A stretch of 37,297 nucleotides of DNA from an uncultured Eubacteriales bacterium (GCA_934454655.1 CAKSFK010000021.1:1-37297), one strand, 5' to 3'. Shown: positions 23,271-33,286, counted from the stretch's first letter. Notes: generated from the sequence alone by a model not told the origin. Made by a program: numbers and translations.

Positions 23271-26003
23271 ATGAATATATTAAGAGCAATGTTCGGAAAT
23301 TACAGCGAAAAGGAAATTAAAAGAATAAAGCCCATACAGGCTAAGGTGCTGGAGCTTGACGAAGAGTATCAAAAGCTTACGGATGATGAATTAAGGCACA
23401 AAACCGATGAATTTAAGGAAAGACTGGCTGCGGGTGAAACGCTTGACGGCATTATGCCCGAGGCGTTTGCCGCCTGCCGTGAGGCCGCAAGCCGCGTGCT
23501 TGGGATGAAGCATTTTCCCGTGCAGATAATAGGCGGAATAATACTTCATCAGGGACGCATTGCCGAGATGAAAACAGGAGAAGGCAAAACGCTTGTTGCC
23601 ACTCTGCCGGCTTACTTAAATGCGCTTTCGGGCAAGGGCGTTCACATTGTAACGGTTAACGATTACCTTGCAAAGCGCGACTCCGAGTGGATGGGCAAGC
23701 TTTACCGTTTTATGGGTCTTACCGTGGGACTTATTGTTCACGGAATGGATCACGACGAGAAAAAAGCCGCGTATGACGCGGATATTACCTACTGCACCAA
23801 CAACGAGTTGGGCTTTGATTACCTGCGCGACAATATGGTTATCTACAAGGAGCAGAAGGTTCAGCGCGGTCACAATTTTGCCATTGTGGACGAGGTTGAC
23901 TCAATACTCATAGACGAGGCAAGAACGCCGCTTATCATTTCGGGTCAGAGCGATAAGTCTACCGACCTTTATACCAAAGCCAACCGTTTTGCCTTAACCC
24001 TTAAAATGACAAAGGTTAAGGAAATGGACGACAAGGAGAGCGATGAGGACGCAAATTACGACGGCGACTACATTGTTGACGAAAAGGCGCACACCGCAAC
24101 CCTTACCGCGTCTGGTGTTAAAAAGGCGGAGCAGTATTTTGATATTGAAAACCTTAACGATACAGAAAACATTGCCGTTGCCCACCACATAAATCAGGCG
24201 ATACGCGCGCATGGCGTTATGAAACGTGATGTTGACTATGTGGTTAAGGACGGCGAGGTTATAATTGTTGACGAGTTTACCGGCCGTCTTATGTACGGCA
24301 GACGTTATAACGAAGGTCTGCACCAGGCAATTGAGGCTAAAGAGGGCGTAAAGGTTGCGCGCGAATCAAAAACGCTTGCGACGATAACGTTCCAGAATTT
24401 CTTCCGCCTTTACGGCAAGCTTTCGGGTATGACGGGTACCGCAATGACAGAGGAAGCGGAGTTTCAGGAAATATATAAACTTGACGTTATTGAAATTCCC
24501 ACAAACAAGCCGATTGCGCGTGTTGACGAAAACGATGTGGTCTACAAGACCGAGAAGGCTAAGTTCAACGCGGTTATAGACGATATTATTGCCCGCCACG
24601 AAAAGGGTCAGCCTGTACTTGTGGGTACGGTGACTATTGAAAAATCCGAGGTTCTGTCCGGTATGCTTAAACGCCGCGGCGTAAAGCATAACGTGCTTAA
24701 CGCAAAGCACCACGAAAAGGAAGCCGAAATCATAGCTCAGGCAGGTATGCCGGGAGCGGTTACCATTGCCACAAATATGGCAGGCCGCGGTACGGATATA
24801 ATGCTCGGCGGTAACGCGGAGTATCTTGCAAAGGCGGCGCTCCGCCATGACGGACTGAGCGAGGAAATAATAAGCGAGGCAACCGGATTTGCCGAAACCG
24901 ACGATGCGGATATTATTTCGGCGCGCGAAAAATATAAGGAATATTACAATAAGTTCAAGGCGGAGATAGCGCCCGAGGCGGAAAAGGTGAGAAATTCGGG
25001 CGGTCTTGCAATTATAGGCACGGAGCGCCACGATTCAAGACGAATCGACAATCAGCTCAGAGGACGCGCGGGACGTCAGGGCGACCCCGGTACAACAAGG
25101 TTTTACGTATCGCTTGAGGACGACCTTATGCGCCTGTTCGGCGGCGAGAGAATTTCCACAATGATGGATACCCTTAAGGTTGAAGAGGACACGCCGCTTG
25201 AAAGCAAAATGCTTTCGCATACAATTGAAAGCGCGCAGAAGAAGAAAGAGGGTATGAACTTCGCCATACGTAAAAACGTGCTTCAGTATGACGATGTTAT
25301 GAACAAACAGCGCGAGCTTATTTACGCCCAGCGCAACAAGGTGCTTGACGGCGAGAACCTTAAGGACACCGTGCTTAAGATGATTGACGAAACCGTTGAT
25401 GAGTATGCGAAGATATACCTTGCGGACGACGCAGTTCACGATAACTGGGATTTAAACGGTATGCGCGAATACTTCCTCGGCTGGGTGACAACGCCTGATG
25501 ATCTGCACTTTACGGCAGAGGAGCTTGGTAACACTTCACGCGAAGAGGTTGCGGAAAAGCTGAAAGAAGAGGCGCACAGACGTTACGAACAGCGTGAAGC
25601 GGAATTCGGCAGTGACATTATGCGTGAAATTGAGCGTGTAATGCTGTTGCGCAGCGTTGATACCAACTGGATGGATCATATTGACGCTATGGATCAGCTC
25701 CGTCAGGGCATAGGACTGCGCGCTTACGGTCAGCACGACCCGGTTGTTGAATACCGCAACGACAGCTACGATATGTTTGAGGCTATGACCAACACCATAC
25801 GCGAGCAGACCGCAAAGCTTGTGCTTACGGTTCGCGTGCGCCGTGACGAGGAGGTCAAGCGCGAGAAGGTCGCCGAAGAATCGAATGCGGGCGACAAGCC
25901 ACAGACCGTAAAGGGTAAGGGCGTTGTAAGCAAGAACGCGCTTTGCCCGTGCGGAAGCGGAAAGAAGTACAAGCGTTGCTGCGGCAGGGGACTTGACGAC
26001 TGA
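23271..26003 (+). CDS. secA: Preprotein translocase ATPase SecA
   Basis: Motor of the Sec export channel, 910 residues, full length. Walker A is KTGEGKT at 101-107, the DEAD-type Walker B is DEVD at 207-210, and TNMAGRGTDI and the arginine-finger segment RGRAGRQGDPG are present. The preprotein cross-linking domain begins near residue 221, and the scaffold and two-helix finger follow. The C-terminus has the zinc and SecB/ribosome-binding motif CPCGSGKKYKRCC. The ribosome site AGAGG lies about nine bases before the ATG. It follows apbE by 6 bp, an unusual context, and precedes a class A PBP, so all three may share transcription. Confidence 0.98.
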   Translation: MNILRAMFGNYSEKEIKRIKPIQAKVLELDEEYQKLTDDELRHKTDEFKERLAAGETLDGIMPEAFAACREAASRVLGMKHFPVQIIGGIILHQGRIAEMKTGEGKTLVATLPAYLNALSGKGVHIVTVNDYLAKRDSEWMGKLYRFMGLTVGLIVHGMDHDEKKAAYDADITYCTNNELGFDYLRDNMVIYKEQKVQRGHNFAIVDEVDSILIDEARTPLIISGQSDKSTDLYTKANRFALTLKMTKVKEMDDKESDEDANYDGDYIVDEKAHTATLTASGVKKAEQYFDIENLNDTENIAVAHHINQAIRAHGVMKRDVDYVVKDGEVIIVDEFTGRLMYGRRYNEGLHQAIEAKEGVKVARESKTLATITFQNFFRLYGKLSGMTGTAMTEEAEFQEIYKLDVIEIPTNKPIARVDENDVVYKTEKAKFNAVIDDIIARHEKGQPVLVGTVTIEKSEVLSGMLKRRGVKHNVLNAKHHEKEAEIIAQAGMPGAVTIATNMAGRGTDIMLGGNAEYLAKAALRHDGLSEEIISEATGFAETDDADIISAREKYKEYYNKFKAEIAPEAEKVRNSGGLAIIGTERHDSRRIDNQLRGRAGRQGDPGTTRFYVSLEDDLMRLFGGERISTMMDTLKVEEDTPLESKMLSHTIESAQKKKEGMNFAIRKNVLQYDDVMNKQRELIYAQRNKVLDGENLKDTVLKMIDETVDEYAKIYLADDAVHDNWDLNGMREYFLGWVTTPDDLHFTAEELGNTSREEVAEKLKEEAHRRYEQREAEFGSDIMREIERVMLLRSVDTNWMDHIDAMDQLRQGIGLRAYGQHDPVVEYRNDSYDMFEAMTNTIREQTAKLVLTVRVRRDEEVKREKVAEESNAGDKPQTVKGKGVVSKNALCPCGSGKKYKRCCGRGLDD

Positions 26004-26068
26004 TTTTTTAACTGCAAAACACCGTTTCGGGCGCATATTAACGCCGCGCCGACGGCAGGAGGTACCAA

Positions 26069-28393
26069 ATGGACGACAGAGATCTGTTCAGTTACGATAA
26101 TTCGGGCAATCTTGAAGAAACAGGGGAAACCAGCTTTGACCTTAACAGCTTTTCTTCCCATACACCGAAAACGCAGAACGGAAAATCCGGCAAAAAACGC
26201 AGGAAAAAAGGTAACCGCAAGGAAAGGGTGTTAAGAACTCTGCTTACGCTCTTCCTTGTGGGGCTTATAACCGTCAGTATAGTTGTGTCTGCGTTTTTGC
26301 TTTACGCGTTTACAATGGTTGACGGTAAGATGGACGAAAATCTTGACGATTTAAAGCTTAATTTTACCACAACCATTTATGTTGATAACGGCGACGGCAA
26401 TTACAGCGAGTATCAGCGCCTGCACGGTATGTTTAACCGCATATGGGTGTCTTACGATAAGGATAAGGCTCAGTCCGGAAACGAAAGCTATGAGGGAATA
26501 CCGCAAAACCTTGTAAATGCCTATGTTGCAATTGAGGACAAGCGCTTTATGGACCACAACGGCGTTGACTGGAAGAGAACTACCGCCGCGTTTGCAAATA
26601 TGTTCCTGCATTTTTACTCTTCAAAGCAAGGCGGTTCAACAATTACGCAGCAGCTTGTAAAAAACCTTACAGGCGACACATCGCAGCGCCCGAGCCGAAA
26701 AATAAGGGAAATAATGCGGGCAAGGTATCTTGAAAACCATTATACAAAGGACACCATTATTGAGTGTTATTTAAACACAATAGCTATGGGTCACGGAATA
26801 TACGGCGTTGAAGTTGCCGCCAACTATTATTTTGATAAGAATGTTAAGGACCTGACCCTTACCGAGTGCGCCAGCCTTGCGGCAATTACCAAAAGCCCGA
26901 CCTACTATGCGCCGGACGATTACCCCGACGCAAACCTAAAGCGCCGCAATACCGTGCTTGATGAAATGTGCGACCAGGGATATATTACAAAAGCACAGCG
27001 CGACGAGGCAAAAAGTGCGGAATTTAAGGTGTCGGCATCAAAGGAAGCACTTAAGGAAAGCGACAACAACAGCTATTTTGTGGACGCGGTGATCGATCAG
27101 GTCGTATCCGACCTTATGGATAAGTACGGCTATGAAAAGACCCACGCTAACAGCCTGTTTTACAGCAGCGGCTACAAAGTATACGCTACGGTTGACACAA
27201 AAATTCAAAAGATAATGGAGGATGTGTTTACCGACAGCAAGACCTACGGATTAAAGGGCAAGGACGGCACTACCCTGCAAGGCTCTATGACGGTTGTGGA
27301 TTATAACGGACACGTAAAGGGCATTGTGGGCGGCATCGGCGAAAAAACCGGCAAGCGCGGGCTTAACCGCGCAACAAGCGCAAAACGTCAGCCCGGTTCA
27401 ACAATGAAGCCTATTGCGGCTTACGCGCCGGCAATAGAGCAGGATATAATACACTATTCAAGCATTGTAAACGATACAAAGACGAATTATAACGGCTGGA
27501 CTCCGGTTAACTGGTATAAATCTTATTGGGGAAATATTACGGTGCAGTATGCGCTGGAGCGCTCGGTCAATACAATCCCCGTTTACCTTGTCAACAAAAT
27601 GGGACCGCAGACTTCGTTTGATTTCCTTACAAAAAAGCTCGGAATAACAACCCTTACAAACGAGGACGTTAACCTTTCACCCCTTGGAATGGGCGGAACA
27701 AACGGGGGAATCACAACGCTGGAATCCGCGGCGGCATACGCCGTATTCGGCAATTTAGGTCAGTTCCACAAGCCGACGTTTTACACCAAGGTGACCGATC
27801 AACACAACGAAACCGTGCTTGAATACGATTCCGAGCCCGCCATGGCGATAAGCGAGGACACCGCAACTGTTATGAACAAGCTTTTGCAAACGGTAGTCTA
27901 CGGCTCTAAGGGTACGGGCGCGGGCGCCGGGAATTACGTTAAGGATATGAAAATATACGCAAAAACAGGTACTTCAAACAACTCAAACGACCTGTGGTTT
28001 GTGGGCGGAACGCCTTATTACGTCGGTTCGTGCTGGTGCGGTTACGATAAACAGCAGGCAATTTCAAATTCGGGAATTGCAATGAAAATGTGGGGAGCGG
28101 TAATGTCCAGAGTACATTCGGGACTGGAACCCAAGCAGTTTGAAAACAGCAGCTACGCAACCGAGCGGTATTACTGCACCTCAACGGGCGATCTTGCAAC
28201 ATCGTCCTGCCCGTCAAAGGCTATCGGGTGGTACAAAAAGAGCAACACCCCCGCCGCCTGCAAAACGCACGGCGGAAAGGCGCTTTCCACGCTTGACGAA
28301 ATAAGAAAAGCAGAGCAGAAGGCGGCGGAAGAGGCGGCTAAAAATGCGTCAAGCGACTCTTCGGCGTCATCTGCGGCATCTTCGGGACAATGA
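26069..28393 (+). CDS. Class A penicillin-binding protein (PBP1A-like glycosyltransferase/transpeptidase)
   Basis: Bifunctional wall synthase of 774 residues. A cytoplasmic N-terminal tail of about 70 residues, rich in Lys/Arg, precedes one membrane anchor (about 71-95). The GT51 domain has EDKRFMDHNG with catalytic E156 and GGSTITQQLVKNL. The transpeptidase domain has SxxK at S444 (PGSTMKPI), SxN as SVN in ERSVNTIPV, and KTG at about K632 (KTGTSNN). A short Ala/Ser-rich tail ends the protein. AGGAGG lies six bases before the ATG. The last base of its stop region overlaps the next gene (ATGA). It polymerises and crosslinks peptidoglycan. Confidence 0.96.
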   Translation: MDDRDLFSYDNSGNLEETGETSFDLNSFSSHTPKTQNGKSGKKRRKKGNRKERVLRTLLTLFLVGLITVSIVVSAFLLYAFTMVDGKMDENLDDLKLNFTTTIYVDNGDGNYSEYQRLHGMFNRIWVSYDKDKAQSGNESYEGIPQNLVNAYVAIEDKRFMDHNGVDWKRTTAAFANMFLHFYSSKQGGSTITQQLVKNLTGDTSQRPSRKIREIMRARYLENHYTKDTIIECYLNTIAMGHGIYGVEVAANYYFDKNVKDLTLTECASLAAITKSPTYYAPDDYPDANLKRRNTVLDEMCDQGYITKAQRDEAKSAEFKVSASKEALKESDNNSYFVDAVIDQVVSDLMDKYGYEKTHANSLFYSSGYKVYATVDTKIQKIMEDVFTDSKTYGLKGKDGTTLQGSMTVVDYNGHVKGIVGGIGEKTGKRGLNRATSAKRQPGSTMKPIAAYAPAIEQDIIHYSSIVNDTKTNYNGWTPVNWYKSYWGNITVQYALERSVNTIPVYLVNKMGPQTSFDFLTKKLGITTLTNEDVNLSPLGMGGTNGGITTLESAAAYAVFGNLGQFHKPTFYTKVTDQHNETVLEYDSEPAMAISEDTATVMNKLLQTVVYGSKGTGAGAGNYVKDMKIYAKTGTSNNSNDLWFVGGTPYYVGSCWCGYDKQQAISNSGIAMKMWGAVMSRVHSGLEPKQFENSSYATERYYCTSTGDLATSSCPSKAIGWYKKSNTPAACKTHGGKALSTLDEIRKAEQKAAEEAAKNASSDSSASSAASSGQ

Positions 28394-28911
28394 GCGGAAA
28401 ACTTGAAAGAGAATGCCGCGGAATATACCGCGAGGCTTTTTGCGACCCGAACGACATATTTGAAAATAAACTTTTCGGCTGCTGCTTTAAATATTGCAGA
28501 GTCCTGAAAGAAAACGGCAGTGCGGCGGCAATGCTCTTTGCGCTGCCGTGCAGTATTTACGGGGACGGCGGAGCTTTCTCTGCCGTGTATATTTACGCCG
28601 CGGCAACAAAGGCGGAATACAGGGGAAGAGGGCTTATGTCCTCGCTTATAGAAAGCCTTAAAGCAGAGGGTAAACCACTGTTTCTTGTCCCGGCAAACGC
28701 GGGGCTTGTAAGTTTTTATCAAAAACTGGGGTTCGTCCCGTTTAACGCGTCGGCAGGCGAAGAGTCGGGCATTCGGGCTGTTCCGCAAGGTGGATTCGCC
28801 GACCTTGCACAAAGTGAGGAAAAAAGCCGCAAACCCTTGTTTAGGGCAATGTTCTTTTCAAATAACTTAGGAGCGCCCGAAAATATGTATTTTCCGTATT
28901 TAATGGAATAA
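28390..28911 (+). CDS. GNAT-family N-acetyltransferase
   Basis: A 173-residue acetyltransferase with the acetyl-CoA-binding motif A segment TKAEYRGRGLMSSLIESL, preceded by the YIYAAAT strand and followed by VSFYQKLGF, the standard GNAT C-terminal motif. The substrate is unknown. Its ATG overlaps the PBP stop by 4 bp (ATGA), so translation is coupled; no separate ribosome site is needed. Its position between a wall synthase and a surface-glycan cluster is suggestive of an envelope role but does not prove one. Confidence 0.88.
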   Translation: MSGKLERECRGIYREAFCDPNDIFENKLFGCCFKYCRVLKENGSAAAMLFALPCSIYGDGGAFSAVYIYAAATKAEYRGRGLMSSLIESLKAEGKPLFLVPANAGLVSFYQKLGFVPFNASAGEESGIRAVPQGGFADLAQSEEKSRKPLFRAMFFSNNLGAPENMYFPYLME

Positions 28912-28955
28912 TAATCCCACGGCACACACAAAAAATGATATTTGGAGCAGTGAGT

Positions 28956-30047
28956 ATGAAATACGATTATCTTGTAGTAGGCAGCGGACTTTTCGGAGCG
29001 GTATTTGCCAATGAGGCGGTAAAAAAAGGCAAGAGCGTTTTGGTGCTTGAAAAAAGAAAACATATCGGCGGAAATATCTATACCGAAAAAACAGAGGGGA
29101 TAGACGTTCACAAATACGGCGCGCATATTTTTCACACGTCAAACAAGCGCGTGTGGGACTACGTTACCGATATTGCGGAATTTAACAGCTTTATAAATTC
29201 ACCCGTTGCGAATTACAGGGGCGAAATGTATAATATGCCATTTAATATGAACACATTTTCAAAAATGTTCGGCATTTCAACCCCGCAAGAGGCAAAGGAC
29301 ATAATTGAAAAACAAAGGGCGGAAATAAAAGGTGAACCCAAAAATCTTGAAGAGCAGGCAATAAGCCTTGTCGGCAGGGATGTTTACACGAAGCTTATAA
29401 AGGGATACACCGAAAAGCAGTGGGGACGCGACTGCAAGGAACTGCCTGCGTTTATTATTAAAAGACTGCCCGTGCGCTACACCTACGATAACAATTATTT
29501 TAACGACCGCTGGCAGGGAATACCCGTAGACGGATACACGGCGCTTACAGAAAAACTGCTTAGCGGCGCCGAGGTAAGGCTCGGCACGGATTTTTTGGAT
29601 GATAAAAACGGGTATCTCTCCTCTGCCGAAACCTGCGTTTACACAGGTCCGATAGACGAATATTTCGGCTACAAACTCGGAAAACTTGAATACCGCAGTT
29701 TAAGATTTGAAACCGAAATACTGCCCTGCGAAAATTATCAGGGCGTGGCCGTTGTTAATTATACCGAGCGTGAAGTGCCGTACACACGTATAATCGAACA
29801 CAAGCATTTCAATTTCGGCACACAGCCCAAAACGGTTGTTACGCGCGAATACCCAACCGATTGGCAGGAGGGTATGGAGCCTTATTACCCCGTTAATAAC
29901 GATAAAAACAACAGTCTTTATGAAGCCTACGCCGCGTTGGCGGAAAAAGAGGGCGTTCTTTTCGGAGGGCGGCTTGCACAGTATAAGTATTACGATATGG
30001 ACGATACGGTTGAAGCGGCGCTTGAGCTGGCAGAAAAGACTATATAG
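28956..30047 (+). CDS. glf: UDP-galactopyranose mutase
   Basis: FAD enzyme converting UDP-galactopyranose to UDP-galactofuranose, the donor for galactofuranose-containing surface glycans. The 363 residues include the FAD-binding GSGLFG at about 9-14 and EKRKHIGGN, then HKYGAHIFHTS, the CaNMFNMN-like NMPFNMNTF, the KGYTEKQWG segment and a C-terminal GGRLAQYKYYDMD. All are typical. The ATG at 28956 has TTTGGAG eight bases upstream; an in-frame ATG at 28935 adds seven residues without a ribosome site. It opens the glycan cluster, and the galactofuranosyltransferase-like protein at 33286 is a likely user of its product. Confidence 0.96.
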   Translation: MKYDYLVVGSGLFGAVFANEAVKKGKSVLVLEKRKHIGGNIYTEKTEGIDVHKYGAHIFHTSNKRVWDYVTDIAEFNSFINSPVANYRGEMYNMPFNMNTFSKMFGISTPQEAKDIIEKQRAEIKGEPKNLEEQAISLVGRDVYTKLIKGYTEKQWGRDCKELPAFIIKRLPVRYTYDNNYFNDRWQGIPVDGYTALTEKLLSGAEVRLGTDFLDDKNGYLSSAETCVYTGPIDEYFGYKLGKLEYRSLRFETEILPCENYQGVAVVNYTEREVPYTRIIEHKHFNFGTQPKTVVTREYPTDWQEGMEPYYPVNNDKNNSLYEAYAALAEKEGVLFGGRLAQYKYYDMDDTVEAALELAEKTI

Positions 30048-30061
30048 GCAATGCATTGCCT
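30046..30061. repeat. 16-bp perfect palindrome overlapping the glf stop codon
   Basis: AGGCAATGCATTGCCT is its own reverse complement. It begins on the second base of the glf stop codon and sits 23 bp before the ribosome site of the next gene. As RNA it could fold only with an open centre; as DNA it is a candidate protein-binding site. It has no T-run, so it is not a terminator. Confidence 0.45.
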
Positions 30062-30096
30062 GAAAATTTGAAATACGGCACACGGAGGAAACAGAG

Positions 30097-31149
30097 TTGG
30101 CTTTGGTAAGTATAATTATGCCGGTTTACGGCGTTGAAAATTATGTCGGAAAAGCAATAGAGAGTATGCAGGCACAGACCCTGACCGACTGGGAGTTCTT
30201 TTGTGTTGACGACGGCACAAAGGACAAAAGCGGAATTATCTGCGACGGATATGCCGAAAAGGACAGCCGCATCAAGGTTATCCACAAGGAAAACGGCGGT
30301 GCGCCGAGCGCCAGAAACGTTGCAATAGATATGGCGAGCGGAAAATATATGTATTTTCTTGATTCGGACGATTGGGCAGAGCCGGATATGCTTGAAAAAA
30401 TGGTTGCCGCGGCAGAGGAAAACAATTCTCAGCTTGTGGTTGCGGGTTTTTATATCGACACATATTACACCGATACCGAAAAATTCACGCAGGAACAGTT
30501 TTGCCCGAACGCGGTATACGGCACCAAACAGGAATTCAGGGAGAACGCGCACCGTCTTTTTGATAAAAACCTGCTTTACACTCCGTGGAACAAGCTGTAT
30601 CTTTCGGAATATATAAAAAAGAACAAGCTTTATTTTCCGCAGACATTTTGGGACGATTTCCCCTTTAACCTAAGCGTTGTAAGGGACGTTGAGCGCGTTG
30701 CCGTGCTGTCGGACAAATTTTATCATTTCATAAGAAAACGCGCGGAATCGGAAACCGCCAAGTACAGGAGCGATATGTACGAAAAACGCGAGGAGGAAAA
30801 CCGCTGGCTTAAAGAGCTTTACGAATATTGGCAGGTATCCTCTCAGCAGGCGAACGAATTTATTGCCAGAAGATATATTGAACGCATTATAGGTTGTATT
30901 GAAAACATAACCAATAAAAGCTGCACGTTAACGGCAAAGGAAAAAAAGGCGGAAATTAAAAAAATAATTTCTTCCGAAAATGTCCGAAACGCGCTTAAAA
31001 CGGCAAAGCCAAACTCAAAATATATGAAGCTTATGCTTGTTCCCATAAAGTGGAACAACACGGGACTTACCTATCTTGAGGGCAAGTTCATTTCGTATGT
31101 TAAAAGCGGCAACACAAAGCTTTTTGCGCGCCTTAAGGCAGGTAGATAA
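30097..31149 (+). CDS. Glycosyltransferase family 2
   Basis: A 350-residue GT-A transferase. The N-terminal strand VSIIMPVYG, then VDDG at 37-40 and the metal-binding FLDSDDW with the DxD at D89-D91, define the family. It uses TTG at 30097, set by GGAGG eight bases upstream. The C-terminal part is basic and helical, with no membrane helix. It transfers a sugar to the glycan lipid intermediate; donor and acceptor cannot be predicted. It is paralogous to the neighbour at 31153. Confidence 0.9.
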   Translation: MALVSIIMPVYGVENYVGKAIESMQAQTLTDWEFFCVDDGTKDKSGIICDGYAEKDSRIKVIHKENGGAPSARNVAIDMASGKYMYFLDSDDWAEPDMLEKMVAAAEENNSQLVVAGFYIDTYYTDTEKFTQEQFCPNAVYGTKQEFRENAHRLFDKNLLYTPWNKLYLSEYIKKNKLYFPQTFWDDFPFNLSVVRDVERVAVLSDKFYHFIRKRAESETAKYRSDMYEKREEENRWLKELYEYWQVSSQQANEFIARRYIERIIGCIENITNKSCTLTAKEKKAEIKKIISSENVRNALKTAKPNSKYMKLMLVPIKWNNTGLTYLEGKFISYVKSGNTKLFARLKAGR

Positions 31150-31152
31150 AAA

Positions 31153-32184
31153 ATGATAAGCGTTATAATCCCGGTTTACAACGGCGAAAAGTATATAAAC
31201 GGCTTAATTGATAATTTCCGTGCTCAGGGAGCGGACAGGCAGAGTCTGGAGCTTGTTTTTGTGGACGACGGCAGTACCGACGGAAGCCGCGAAATTTTAG
31301 AAAGGCTTGCAGACGAACAGCACTTTACGCTTTCGGTTTATTCAAAGGAAAACGGCGGCGTAAGCGAAGCCAGAAATTACGGAATCGAACGCGCGAAAGG
31401 GGAATATATAACCTTTGCCGATGTTGACGATTTTGTTACAGCCGACCATTTTGAAACGCTGAAGAACGCGGCGGAAGAAAACGACTTTGATGTTTTTATG
31501 TTCGGCAGTGTGCGTGTAAGGGATGAGAGCAAAAAAGTACCGAAAAGCGACTCTTCGCAGCCTTATGAGGCGGAAAAAATTTCGGTGCTTAACAGAATGG
31601 TCAACGACCCCACGAAATACGGGGTGTATAACCTCTTGCTTAAAAAAAGCTTTATTCAAAAAAACGGGCTTAAATTTCCCGCGGGGTTTAAATACTACGA
31701 GGATTACGATTTTATATACCGTGCGCTTGGATCCGCCGAAAAAATACTGTTCACCGAAAAACCGCTTTATTACTATATGCTGCGCGAGGGTTCGGCAATG
31801 CAGCGCTTTGTGCCTGACAGGCTTTATTGCATAAGCCTTATGGATAAGCTTTGCGATTGGTTTAAAACCGCCGTGCCGGAATTTTACCCGGTGTTTTCAA
31901 AGTGGGGCGCAAACCGTATTTACTGGTCGGTGCTGTGGCAGGCGGCGCTGGCATTCAACTATTCGTTCTTTAAGTATTTTGCCGAGAATACCGACGCCGC
32001 AAAACGCCTGAAGCCGCTTTGCGGCTGTAACAACAAAAAAGTGGCGCTGAGTGCGCGGCTTTACCTTATCTCAAAGCCGCTTTATTATGTTGCCGCAAGG
32101 CTTGCGGCAAGGGGGCGTTCGCGGCTGAGTCCCGCAAATACGGACGATTTTAAGGCTGTTATAAAAGAGTTCTCAAAGGGGTGA
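31153..32184 (+). CDS. Glycosyltransferase family 2
   Basis: A 343-residue GT-A transferase starting MISVIIPVYNG, with FVDDGSTDGS and the metal-binding FADVDDF (D90, D92). A late basic region (about 300-325) may sit on the membrane surface. It starts three bases after the previous stop, with AGGCAGG upstream, so the two GT2 genes are one operon. It differs enough from the first GT2 to be a separate sugar-adding step. Specificity is unknown. Confidence 0.9.
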   Translation: MISVIIPVYNGEKYINGLIDNFRAQGADRQSLELVFVDDGSTDGSREILERLADEQHFTLSVYSKENGGVSEARNYGIERAKGEYITFADVDDFVTADHFETLKNAAEENDFDVFMFGSVRVRDESKKVPKSDSSQPYEAEKISVLNRMVNDPTKYGVYNLLLKKSFIQKNGLKFPAGFKYYEDYDFIYRALGSAEKILFTEKPLYYYMLREGSAMQRFVPDRLYCISLMDKLCDWFKTAVPEFYPVFSKWGANRIYWSVLWQAALAFNYSFFKYFAENTDAAKRLKPLCGCNNKKVALSARLYLISKPLYYVAARLAARGRSRLSPANTDDFKAVIKEFSKG

Positions 32185-32191
32185 TATTGTA

Positions 32192-33286
32192 ATGCCGCAG
32201 AGAATTTTGGTTTACGGAATGACCGATAACCCGGGCGGAATTGAAACCTATCTTATGAATCAGCTGCGCGCGCTTGACAGGGAAAAGGCGGTGTTTGATT
32301 TTGTAACCGATTTTCCGAAAATGGCGTATGAAAAAGAGGCGAGGGAACTTGGCTCAAAAATATACTTCATCCCCGCAAAAAGCAAGGGGCTTATCGGGCA
32401 TTGGCGCGCTTTTTCAAAAATACTTAAAGCGCACCCCGAGTACAAAACGGTATATTTCAACGTGCTGGACGCCGGTGCGGCTTTAACCGAACTTGTGCCG
32501 TGGCTCAGGGGCAGAACGGTTATAACCCACAGCCACAACGGAAGTACCGACAAAATGAAACTGCACAAGCTGTGCAGACCGTTTTTGAACCTCTTTACAA
32601 AAAGACGTTATGCCTGCTCGCGGCTTGCCGCCGCGTATATGTTCGGCAAAAAGAAAGCGGAAATAATCCCCAATATGATAAACGCCGAAAAATTTGCGTT
32701 TTCGCCCGAAAAGCGGGCGGAAAAGCGGGCGGAACTTAAAATCGGCGACCGCTTTGCGGTTTGCCACATAGGCAGGCTCTCCAACCAAAAAAATCCGCTC
32801 GGATTAATTGATATTTTCGCCGAGGTGTTAAAACGGGAAGAAAACTCAGTGCTTTTAAGCGTCGGGAGCGGCGAAATGGAAGAAGAGGTACGCAAATACG
32901 CGCGTGATAAGGGCATAGCGGAAAGCATAATGTTCTTAGGCAGGCGCTCCGATACCGACGGTATTTTAAGCGCCGCCGATGTTTTTCTGCTTCCCTCGTT
33001 TTACGAGGGACTGCCGATCGTCGCAATAGAAGCGCAGGCGGCGGGGCTTCCATTAGTTATGTCGGACAGCATAACAAAGGAGTGCGCCGTAACGGAAAAC
33101 GCGGTTTTTTTAAGCCTTAGGCTGCCGCCAGGTGTCTGGGCGGATACCGTTGTTTCCTTTAAAAAATTTAAACGCTTGCCCGCAAGGGATAAAATTGCCG
33201 CCGCCGGGTATGACAGCGCAGACCCAGGACAAGCGCAAAAAGAGCTTAAAAAATATTTTGAACAACAGGGAAACGGAGAAGGCTGA
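32192..33286 (+). CDS. GT-B glycosyltransferase (GT4-like)
   Basis: A 364-residue cytoplasmic transferase with the GT4 pattern: an N-terminal glycine-rich GGIETYLM acceptor-side loop, a middle PNMINAEKF, the CHIGRLSNQKNP start of the donor domain, and the EGLPIVAIE motif with E272 and E280 (E-x7-E) that binds the nucleotide sugar. Its ribosome site AAGGGGTGA lies seven bases before the ATG. The stop TGA overlaps the next ATG by one base. It probably adds a hexose to the growing repeat unit; the sugar is unknown. Confidence 0.9.
   Translation: MPQRILVYGMTDNPGGIETYLMNQLRALDREKAVFDFVTDFPKMAYEKEARELGSKIYFIPAKSKGLIGHWRAFSKILKAHPEYKTVYFNVLDAGAALTELVPWLRGRTVITHSHNGSTDKMKLHKLCRPFLNLFTKRRYACSRLAAAYMFGKKKAEIIPNMINAEKFAFSPEKRAEKRAELKIGDRFAVCHIGRLSNQKNPLGLIDIFAEVLKREENSVLLSVGSGEMEEEVRKYARDKGIAESIMFLGRRSDTDGILSAADVFLLPSFYEGLPIVAIEAQAAGLPLVMSDSITKECAVTENAVFLSLRLPPGVWADTVVSFKKFKRLPARDKIAAAGYDSADPGQAQKELKKYFEQQGNGEG

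Noticed and set aside
24366..25031. Long antisense open frame (221 codons) inside secA
   Set aside because: It lies opposite a full-length conserved SecA, has no ribosome site or recognisable domain, and its composition is what antisense of this codon usage gives.
28171..28812. Antisense open frame across the PBP/GNAT junction
   Set aside because: It crosses two real coupled genes and shows no family features.
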